A stretch of 64,000 bases of DNA from Gorsachius magnificus (Eukaryota; Chordata; Aves; Pelecaniformes; Ardeidae), in the NCBI GenBank assembly GCA_034008185.1, contig CM067081.1:68500054-68564053 (forward strand), in the 5' to 3' direction. Positions 26,001-38,000 of the stretch are shown here, piece by piece. Numbering within the stretch: position 1 is the first letter of the stretch; each line of letters begins with the position of its first letter. The notes below the pieces were generated by a model, which made no database searches, was not told the DNA's origin, and worked only from the letters and a program-made list of their open reading frames with translations. Position numbers and translations under genes: made by a program.

Positions 26001-29000
26001 TTATCATTAAGTCCTTACCATAACCAAAAGGCCAATAGCTCTTCACTGAATATGGTGACAAAATAGTTTACCTTTAAAGCTTCCACTTGCTGACAGATCA
26101 TTTGAAGTATAGATCTGTGATCTTCTGCCCACTGAGGAGGAGTTTTAGGAGAAAACTAGAAAAAAAGTAAATTGAATCTTGTGAATTTTTATTCAAATAT
26201 AACAATTCCCCGAAATAACAGCTGGCTAATATACCTTGTAGCTCTTAGTTGGTGATGGTGTGGAATGTTTCATCTCTGAATCTACAGCTCGTGACAGACC
26301 ATTTCTGAAGCCAGGACTTCCCTCTTCGCCATCCTCACCAAGTTCCTGGATCACTGCATCTAGCATTTCCCTCACAGTTTCAATAGACACCGGCAGCTAG
26401 AAAGTTATTTGAAATATGAGTCACAACTGCAATTCTCCCTCAGAGCAAGACAGACTACATTCAGAATTCTGCCTGAACAATTCACAAGGCTTTCGTTACA
26501 CAAATACTTTTTCTCAGCAAAGCTCTAAATCTGTAAAGATTAATGTAAGAAAACAATTCACACAAACATTAATTCTGTTTTTTCAAACTATCGACCTCTA
26601 GAAAAACATAGTGCCAAAAGCTATTTGTTTATGTTAAAGCTTTCATCCACAGATTGGTCAGAATTTCTCCATGATCTGGTAGGTTACAGAAGTTACCCAG
26701 AGTTTATGAACACACTGGTGTTAAGCAGGTTATTTACCTTGAGTGAAGAAATAAGTTTAAACTTGTCTTAATGCAAAGCTTGGTCTAAAAATGCTAACAT
26801 AAAAGCAAATGGTTTAATTTTGGAACAGTAAACAAAGCCACTGCAATGCTTGCAATAAGTTTTTAAAGCAATAATTACTTACTTTCTCAGTTACTGACAT
26901 ATCTGAGGAGCTTTCCTCAAGGATCTTCATTAGATAATGCTTGCTTTTAAAAAGATAGGTCTTGCGTTCTTCTTGCTCTTCTGGCAGCATGGCATCATTT
27001 TCAATCTCTTCTGCCTTCCTTTGGAAGATCTGAAGAACAGGATGCAGGTTAATTAGGATCAGTCAAGAAGGCAACTGAATAAAGCAAAATATTTTGGGGT
27101 AATGCAATTTATAAGCTTACCACAGCAAGATTCCAGTATGAAACCACATTATTAATAGCTTCAAATGCTAATAAAGCATCTTCAGTTTTGCCATCAACTG
27201 TATCCAACATTGCAAATGCTATACGTGCCTCTTCTTCATATGCTGCAACCTGAAAGGCCTACAAAGAAAGTGGAAGACAACTCATACCTAACAGTGGAAT
27301 AACACATCCATTATTATTTTTTTTCCCATAATACAGGGAAAATACTTTTTAAATAAAGTTGGTACCAAGTGTGTTCAGTGCCCTCCAATCTTATACACAG
27401 TTTTAAAGGTAAGAATAGAGTTGTAAGAAGATATTTTTTCCCCCCTTTATCAGACACCAATACTACCAAACATCATCATTAGCAGTTTTATAGTAATGAG
27501 TTGTACAACACAGAAAAATTCCACAACTGTGGGAAACCAAGTGTCCAACACAGACCATCTCTTACTTCAACCTTGGCTTAGTCAATCTGTACCTGAATAT
27601 CTACACTATGGAAATGTTTGAAGAGAGGATCAGTAGGTTCAGGAATGCTCCTTTTCTTTTTGATAGTTTCCAGCATAGGCAAAACTTTCTTCCAGTAGCA
27701 GACACTTCGCCCAATGTATTCCTTCTGGTCATAGAAGGAGTTAAGGCTAATGCCCTGGTGAAGAAAAGGGAATAGAAGCATATGTTATTTCAAAAAAATT
27801 AAGTCAAAATGCTATTCATACACGTCCTTCTCCTGTTTTCTTGAAAAGTTCCAAGAGCGCTTCTCTGGAACTTGAGATAATCCTCAGGAGGTTAACTCGT
27901 GAGCTGTGTAAAGTAACATACATATAGAAAGTAACACTGCTGTTTAAGACAGAGTACTTTATAGGGTGACTAGAGCAACTAATTCACCTGACAAAATAAA
28001 CAACAGTTCTTAATATGTTCTTATCTGATTTTGGTTTCCCCCTCTCAGTCTGTTTATAGTTTGGAAAATAAGAGAGAAAAACACCTCAGCTTCTATGGAT
28101 TTAAAAATAATCTCAGCTTACTGTTTTTTGCAGGCTTTTTGCCCAGTGTATAATTAAGGCAGGTTGAAGGCCATGCTTCTCCAGTGTTCGCAGAGTACTT
28201 ATTCCATGCTGTACGATAAGCCTCAGTTTTGCTGCTGTTCCTGGTCTGAAGATGAGAAAAAAACATTCCCTGATTAGTATTCTCTATTTTTCATCTGTTC
28301 ACATGCCATTTGCTTGATGAATATAGCCCGCAGTTTTAGTTCTAACCTGCCCCTAGTTTAGAAATGCAGTTAAAAATGAAAATTCTATTTTTAGAAATCT
28401 TTTGAGTGTATCAAGTCCCTACTACTACAAAGCTTCAATGTGCAAAATATGTCAAAAAAGAAATTTAGTTTTACAAGAATCCATCGGACCTAATCCAAGC
28501 TGCTGTAGCAGAAGCTGTTTAAAAGCTTGGTCAAACATTTCCAAACTGAAAAAGCCTTACGTTGTTTTTCTCTGAAGAAGAGTACGAACAGCATCCCACC
28601 AGGATCTTTGCTTTTCAGTATAGAGCTGCTTGCACACTGGCAATGGTAAGAATTGAGGCTGATGTGCACCGTAATGAGAATTAAACTTCTCTTGCCATTG
28701 TAAGTTGCTAGCGAATACCACCCCAAGTAGAAATACCTGGTTTTGTAAAAACAAGTAAAAGATAGTAACTATCAAAAAACTTAAAATTGTACAGCACATT
28801 TAAGAACTTGCAAAGTTTACTTACTTCAAGGTCCAATAAGCAAATGGATTCAGGAGCATCTGTCTCAAGTCTCGATGTTTCTTGGGGCAAGTGGAAAAGC
28901 TGTTTTAACCATTTGCGCATTGGGGGTAAGACTGACATAGAGTTCCACTGCAAGCCAAGCCACACAAGGTGCTGGAGACTGCCACTGTGCATTCGAACAG

Positions 29001-32000
29001 CACCTATGCAAAAACAAAGTTGGAAGCAGATGTCAACTTCCTACAAGTCAGCAAGACTTGTATCTGATCAAAGCTGGGTTTCACATTTCACTATCATCAG
29101 CCAACATTACCTGGCAGACCAACGAGCATCAAGATTCCAACTTTCACTTATGAAAGATTACAAACTTCAAATTAGCCAAACATAACAAGTAGACAGTTCA
29201 TCTGAGTGCTCAAGCCATCAACCCCTTCAGCTTCTTCAGGGGGTGACTCCTAGATTTCCTTTCATTTCCATCCTCACCATATTCAGTCCAATAGGTGACT
29301 ATTTTTAGCAAACCTATTCACTTCTCAAAAGTCTTAAGGAAATTATTCAAGAGGCACTTCTTTACTTCGCAATGAAATCGAAGTCTTGCCTAGGACATTA
29401 GGACAACTTTGGACAGCTATTCCAGGTATTTGTCTTCTGCCGAAATACGCAGTATTTGTGGAAGTGCTTCTGGTACAGAAAGTTGTGTTGAGTTTCAGAA
29501 AGTAACACCTCTTACCAATATCGTATTTATGAAGTTCCACTTGCACTGGTGCTTGTGTACTGACATTTCCAATATCATCCGTGCCAATAAAAGATCTCTC
29601 TTTAGAAGCTCCGCTAAATCTTTAAAGAAGTCTTGCTTGCCATGGCTTAAGTTCAACAGCATATGACCTAGAAAACAAAAGTATCACTTTACATAAAAAA
29701 AAGCAGTGAACAGAAGGAAAGTAGTATTTGATACATTGGAATGTTCTTGTCACGCTGCGAATCGGGATTTCCCTTTACGAAACCTAGATATAGTTATGTT
29801 CTCCCTGTAATTAGGTCAGCGTTTCAGCACATAGACTTTCCAAGCTTTTAGTGACAACAATCCCAAGGCATTTGTAAATCCAGTTCTTCAGGAAAACAAA
29901 GCCAACTACTTATTATTACTATTCTAGGGGCATTGCAACTGTCCTTAAAATAAGTAGCTGTAGTACAAGTCTGTTGTATCAAAATCCATTCTGAAACAAT
30001 TGAACCTGATGTCTAGTGGGTTCCTTTGTTTTCATTTAGGCCCTGCTAGAGTCTTTGATTGATAAACTCCCTATACTTAGCAGCAAAAAGAGCAAAGCTG
30101 ATGAACAAGAGGGTGAAAAGGACAGTGAATCAGTAAAGTTTTCTTTTACTCTTGGGTCTAACAATACTTGCAAAATAGTATCAGCAGGCAGAAGCCATTT
30201 CCAGTAGATTAAGAGACCGTAAAAGTTAAATTCTATTTTAGTGTGCTGAAGAGGCAAAAAGGAGGAAAACCAAAACACACTTGGAAAAAAGTGAAAGAAT
30301 TCTACTAGTATGCTGAAGAGGAGAAAAAAGAACAACTTTAGGTGTCAGATCAAAACTACTGCTTTCTTTTACATATGTAGTCAGAATCTAGAAGGTTTTA
30401 TTGCATATTGAAGTGTTAACATTACATTTCAAGATAACAAATGTTTCTTTAACAAACCACTTGGCTCTTAAAGTAACTGTTACATTAAAATGAAACTATG
30501 TAGCTATTTTTATTACCAGACTGGCTTTTTCGATCACAGGCCAACATTTCTAGCACATCTTGACCACTTTGATCCCCCTTTATTAGTTTTGACTTTGGTT
30601 TAGGAACCTGGTGAAGTAAAGGAGAGAATTGTTACAGCTTTTTCACAATAAGAGTGGATCATTTAGTCTTAAGAATTAGGAAACAAGCTCATTTTTAGCA
30701 TTACAAAACTACAGAAAAAAATACATAATTAATTCTGAAGGTACTAGGCACATATCCCAGGGGTGGTGTGGGGAATCCACTCAAAACACACAAAACCCTG
30801 AGGTAGGCAATTACAGCTATTGCAAGGAACATGAAGTAGGCACAAGAGCAAGTAATACCTGGAATGTGAGCAGGGGCATAAAAAAGGTCAATCAATTTTA
30901 CTTCGTAAGGCACAGATTTAAGCTTGATCTTTTAGTTCTGCTGTCTACACAACAAGTATATAGAAACTATGCAGTTCATCCCCTTCTCCCCCAGAGCAAT
31001 AAGCCCAGTACCCAACATATGTGTTCAGCTGTATTACAGGAAAAGGAATATACTGCAGGGAATAAACTCACTAGCCTTTAAGAATCAGGTTACTCTGACA
31101 AGGGAAACAGGTGAAGATACACTTTTACCCTATTCATGTCATTTGAAGTCTTTTAAAGAATTGTGAAAGAGTCTTTCCTTAGGGACACGAACACTAGCTC
31201 ATCTCAGAAATAGGTATAAACCGAAAAATTACTTACCTGGAAACTTATCAGATAACACAATGCTGCTAGTTCACACACAACTCTCCACTGTGCCTCATTG
31301 TGCTGGGCCATTTTCAGTAGCAAAGTTCCAGCATGCATGTATAGCTGTCCCTTCATTTCCACAAAGGTACGAGACAACTCATCAGCCCCATTCACATATG
31401 GTTTCACTGACTGAAGCACACGATCGAAACTAAAATGTAGAGAAGACTCAGTCTAAACAGTGTCCTGGTAAAAGGTTTTGCTTGATGTTATTTAACTGTG
31501 AATCAAGTAACTTCATGAGTCAATGGTTACTGCCATCTGTTGCTTAAACCTTAATCATACTAGAAAGTACAATAATGATCTCAAACTCCCAAAGCTCTCA
31601 ACTTAGTTTACTGAAGTAATATTTCCTAGATATTTACAGTCTTTTTCAGCACATCTTTGCACAGCTGCTTTCCAAATGACTCTCCCAAACCACGTGGACA
31701 ATCAGTACTACAGATTTGGAGACACGCAGGAGGCAGGCACCAGTCGCCCTGCTCTTCCCTTTCCTTCATTCATCAGAAAGGCCCAAAATACAGCTAGACA
31801 GGCTCTCTGAAAATAGAGGGTACTATAGAAATCTCATCTGTAGGCTAGTACACAACCCTCAATCAGAAGATGCTTTCCAGAAAACAGTTAAAACACTCTT
31901 TCAATTACCTGACAAAACTACAACGGCTGTTAGCATTGTCATGATCTGGAAGTGCTTCAGATGTAATCACCTTAAAAGGCCCTAATAAAAATGGCAGCAG

Positions 32001-35000
32001 AAAATCCAAGATGGTTTTGGTCAATGTTAGAGGAGAAAGAAAATAAAACATACTTGGGCATTAAGTATTCCTCATCCATTGTCTGTATTGCTTCAATTCC
32101 TCATTCAAGATTAACAGATTGAAGAATATTGTTTTACAGAAGACAACAACAACAGCCATTGCATAATTGAGGAACAAAGGTAAGTCAATAAAAGCCAGTA
32201 AGAAAGGAAAGATAACAGGAAGAAAGGAACACATATCTTAATCAATATATTGACTAAAACTATTGTTTTGTACTACTCTAGGTGTGCAACCGGTGATATG
32301 CCTTGAAGTCAGCTGGCCCTGTAACACCATGAGTTTTCCCTGAAGGAGTGTTCTTACTGCAAGTGGCTTCCTCCTTCCTGGTTATACTACATATCTAAGA
32401 TGCCTAATTATTCCAGTATTTGTTATGTTAATTTAGACCAAAATGACCAGGACAAAGCTGACACACAAGAGGTGGTTTGGGGTTTCTTTTTGTTGTTGGG
32501 TGTTCTTTTATTTTAGTTGTCTGGGAAAACTGGATCAATCAATTGCTAAAGTATGGAGCAACTTCTCCTACTGAAGGGAAAGAAGGTACCAAGTTAATTG
32601 ACCCAAGATATCAATGAGTCTTCTCCATGGCTGTGTGCTGATTATTCAAACAAAGCTTGCCTCACAGTCAAAAAACAGCATGGGGTTCAAACCCAGTAAG
32701 AACCATTCTTAGTGGCTAGCACAGAAATGCCTCTCCCATCCACAAAAAAGTTAAGCAGCGGAACTGAAGCTTGGCAGACGTTCTGTGATCCAGGAAAAAA
32801 AAAAAAAAAAGATAACAATTCTTAGAAAATTTTTTTTTTACCACAGCAAAGTTAAAACAGTACCTTTCAAGTGCCTCTCTGCATTCCTGAACATCTCTAG
32901 AAGAAAGTGTCATTTTGACAAAGCTGGAATAGGCCAGCAGATGATCTTTCTTGATAGCTCTCCAGTTACTTTTATCAGACTCCAAGTCTTGTAAAGATTC
33001 CAGATATTCCTAAAGAAGAAAGTTCATCACAAGATAAGGAAGTCATCCTTCCATGAAGACAAGGGCAGTACTTCTCCAAAACATATTAGTAGCATTTACT
33101 GTATAATACAGTTTCACAGGAGAGACCTTAACATACTCTTCAGCAGCAAAGTTCCAGGGAACTATTTGCCTGAGCAATTTTATCTCTAATGGAACTGCTG
33201 TATCTAACTCAGCTTTAGAAGTTAGAAACTCAATATCTCTATAAGGCTTAATTTTAGGGAGAAAATTCCAACTAAAAAAGCCAAGAAGTATATTGTAATT
33301 CCACTGGTTTCAGCAGACTTGCATTTGAAGGAGTTAAATCACTTGAGAAATAGCTGTCAGAATAATGACATTAAGAGAAACAGACCAGTTAAAAAGATAT
33401 AGAAGACTATCACAGGATCAAAATATGATTAAACACCTCAAATGTCTCTACAACACAGGAACACCATTCCAAGCTTGACTGCAAAGGTATTTTCTTCTCT
33501 GCCTCCTGACAATGGAGCACAGCATCTCTTAATCTATTATTTGAACGGTAGAGCGCAACTAGTCTGATGTTTATGTAGACATCATCTGGTCTTGCATAAA
33601 GTTCTGCTTGAATCAAGTCAAAAAGCTGATTCCACCCATCTTCACCTTTACAATCCAGTAACTGCTCCTGTTAAACATGAAGGCAACATGTTAATATTTC
33701 ATTACCCATGTAAGTCTTCAGCAACTGCAATACCAGACAGCTTTCTTTCCTCCACTATGTAGACTACATTACTCAAACTACACTACTCGTAATAGCTTTC
33801 AGGTATTACAAGAAGTTTCAAGTATTATTAAAAACGGAGATAACTATCACAGAAGGAAATCCTCAGAACAATTTGCCTCTTACCAATGATAAGTAATGCT
33901 TGTCAAACCATTTGGTTCAATGACAACCCTGCCATAGACTACCTTGCTTAAAAAACCCAGACATCTTAAGATTTCAATGTAATTGCTGCCTAGCTACACA
34001 AAATTAATATACCTGTGCAAAAGTGAGATTGCATGACTGAAAGCATTTACCAAGTATTACCAAGAATTACAGCATATCTCAGATTCTGCAGAGCTGATCA
34101 TAGTACAGATTTAACAAAAAAGCAGCACAGAGTAAGAAAGCCTGAGTGCACAAGCCTGCTACCTTCCTGCCAGTTGCATATTAGAAAGACCAAGTAGCGC
34201 CTGTCTAGTCTTAACTTCTCAGATGTGGAATTAACACAGCTTCTTGGCTTTCAAACATTAAGAAGGGTATGAAAACCTTAGCTGCAGCTTTCTTTAAAGC
34301 TAGACAAAGTGTCAGACTGAAAAGAAAGTAACATCTAACAGATTTAATATTAAAATAATTTAGCCAGGAAGAGTTTCGTGTGAGGTGACATGCAAAAAGC
34401 ACTCCAGTCAGATGCTGAAAGTTTCTTTAAGCCACAGAACAGAGGTAATTTGGAATTTACCTTCAACCTGTAAACAGCAGGACTTCCAGGGAAGAGCTTA
34501 GCAGCTCTCTCAACCCAGTATTTTGCTCTTCCATCAGTAATGTCATTATTGCATAGTAACTCTGCAATCTTCAATACAAGATCTTTCTGTGTTGGGTTCA
34601 ACTCCACAGACCGCTAGTTTTCCCCATGCACACACAGGAGGGAAAAAAAAAGTGAATTGATCTCATGATCCACATAGACCAGGAAAGACAGTTATTCCCC
34701 CTCCAAACAGACCCAGCTATTCAAATTAGTTAGATCTATTGATATAGAATATATTAAAAAAAGTCTTTCTAAATGCCACCACTAGTTTATAGCACCCAGA
34801 CACAACTTCTGGAATTCAGAAGAGCATAAAGAGAAATAATGCAAAACCCAGCTGCTCTGCATCTACCACAAGCTACTGCTACACACAGGCAGTAGGACTA
34901 TAAGGACCTCTACTCTAGCCAGATTTGGACACTTTAAAAAACAGTTAAGACAGTTTAAGAAGTGTGATAGCACTGCATGGAGTTGTGCTGGCAAGCAGAC

Positions 35001-38000
35001 TTCTGAGCACATCATCTCCCTCCCCAAAACAAAGACATTCCAATTAGGAATTTGACATTTACATGCTTGCCCAATCAAAATTAGATGTGCTCCTTCCTTC
35101 TGCCCTTTCCAAAACCAACCAAACAAAAAACCCACTATGTCTACAATCTTTTAGTAGCAACTAGAGTCCTGTTGTCATCACAGTCGACATTAAGGTATTC
35201 TACAACAGTCACAGATCCTTAGTCCAAAAGGCAACATATGACATGGGAAGAGTTTAACAGCATGTAGCAACAAAGATCAAGTTCAGAACAAAAACCAAAT
35301 AATCAACTTAAAAATACACTACTGAAGCAAGTGATATCAACTGAAGAATCTCCTCTACAGGGCTCGCTGTGGTCAAATGTGTATAAATAATACGTTTTTT
35401 CCAGGAACGTGTTTTCTTCTATGGGTTTGAAAATGTCCAGCACGAGAGAATTTTACAAGTCCATTTACTCGGTGGAGTACTTACCTTGTAACACCCGAAA
35501 GCTTTTTCTATGTTATCCTCAGCTTCATAAATTTGTCCAAGAAATCTGTGTGCTTTGGGATCTCTCTCTTGTACACTGAGGTATGTAGATATATACCTAT
35601 GGAGGGGGAAAAAAAAAAGTCGAGTTATTTGACCAATATTTTTCAGTAATACTTTCTCCCCTGACCTGTAACGGTAACTTAATCTGCCATACAGGAAGCA
35701 TAGATGTATACCTCGCCTGGACCTTAAGTAAGAAGCAACTTTGTTTTACATGTACAGATGCTACTTACTTGCCAGCAAGTATTTCTGTTTATTAAAAAAA
35801 AAAAAAAAAAAAGCAGTAGTTTACAGAAAGGGTAAGAATTACAAAATATGATGAGGAAAAAAAAGACATTTCAACCAGGTAAGTTTTTCAGTAACAACTA
35901 TTCTTCTTTTAAGTTGTTGTTTTATAAAGATTTAAATGGCACTTGATACCCACATTTACTCACACCTTAGGAGAGCACGGTTTTGGTCTATTTTTTTTTT
36001 TTAGAGAAAAAAAACAAACATACATCAACATGTTACCTTTTAGCAAGTTATATTCTTTTATTTCAAAATACAGCTTAGCAAACAGGAATCCTTTCATCGA
36101 TTTCTGAAGGAGAAAAAAAACGACAGACATACCTTAGACGCACAGTACTTTTAAAATAATTCAATAGGGTGAGCCTTCTTTTCAGCAATGCGTAATACAT
36201 TTAAATGACTGAATTTGACAACTAGTGTCAGCTCAAATCCACTCCTTATATTTAAGGGTTTGTTTTTTAAAGATGTCAGATTAAGAATGAAAAGAGTTTT
36301 TCCTATAATGGACAAAGGCTACTAGGCAAAATAGAGATTACAAGTGAAACAAGCAACAATACATGTGAGACTCCATAAACACTTCTGATTAAAGAGGGTG
36401 GAAGAATGGGGTCAGCTACATTTAATCTTTTTTGTTGCCATGTAGCAAAAGAGAAAAATCCTACAAACCAAGACTGATCTGTCATTTAGCCCTGCTCTAG
36501 TATACTGTCATCAGACACTACTGTTTAAACACACTGGAGGAAAAAGTAATTTCTATCTAAGTCATTCTCAGTTGGGTAAGAAATGTATTTACACAGTAGT
36601 TTATTTCTGATGCTGTCAACCTGCGCCAGGGCAGGTTTAGGCTAGACATTAGGAAAAACTTCTTCACAGAAAGGGTTGTCAGAGTCTGGACTGGGCTGCC
36701 CAGGGAGGTGGTCGAGTCCCCATCCCTGAAGGTATTTAGAAGAAGGATAGATGAGGTGATCAGGGACATGGTTTAGTGGTGGGATGGCAGGGTTAGGTTA
36801 AAGGTTGGACTCAATGATCTTAAAGGTCTTTTCCAACCAAAGCGATTCTATGATTCTATAACTTGAACATATACACTCCACAGGCAAAAGGCAAAGGGTA
36901 TTTTTTGGGAGGTAGAACAAGAAAGCAACAAAGTCAAACCAAAAAGAAACACACAGAGAGCAGGCAGAGGGCAAGATGGCAGAAGCATGGACAGGAGGAA
37001 AAGAGTGAAAGGAATGAGCTATAGAACTAAGTCACATGCAAAAACCTCAAGGCAGAAGTAAGCCAGACAGAAATTTAAAGCTTGAGCTCCCAGTCTCAGT
37101 TCAAGAGCAGATTTTGCTTGTGAACCAAAAAATACTGGAACTAGTTCGATCTATGATTCCAAACTAGCATGTACATTTTGCATACACTTGAATTACTAGT
37201 CTCCCTGCCTCTCCCACCCCCGCTATTTATGCAAAATTTTAAGAAGTGGTTTAGAATGAAACCATGCTTCCTAAGATACTTCAAGTTTTCAGTCTGTATT
37301 TTTGAAGTATGTTACAAAAAGGAAACACTGTCAAAGTGGAGTCACAATTGGCATCTCCTTTAAACACAAATGAAAAGAAACCTCAAAATAAACGCTTTGC
37401 AGCTTTATAAGCACCCCCCAATCAACACAACAAGAAAGCTAATAACTATTTCCACCACTGACTGTGCTATTCAATTAGTTGTAAACATTACTTTAAAAAA
37501 AACCCAAACAAACAACTACACACCAGTTGACTTTAAGCACAACAGAAAGAGAGGATTTTTTTGTTGTTGTTGAATTTAATAGGAGTATCAAAACAATTAA
37601 AGAGCATCTGTGATCCTGGCAGTGATGTACTTGATATTGGCTGGTCTAAACAGCATGCAACTCAATTAAAGTCACAAGACAACTTTGTTGCTCTGAGGAA
37701 AGGTACAACTGATGACGATATACACAGGCCTTGCATAAAGGCCCTCTGCATAATGGTGAATGTGTATGCATTCATGCTATACAACACACTGCTGAATATT
37801 CTACCTCTGCAATAAAAATCAATGCAGAGCAGCAGAACAGGATCTTTCAGGATTAAATAGCTCCCATGAATTGCATCAGATTGCTCACTGTGACCTGTAT
37901 GCCATTTTCCAGCTATAATGGAAAGGCAACTAATCATGCAGAGTTCCTCACCCTTCTGTCCAGTTACTAAAATAGTGTAGGAAAATTATTTTCTCCCGCA

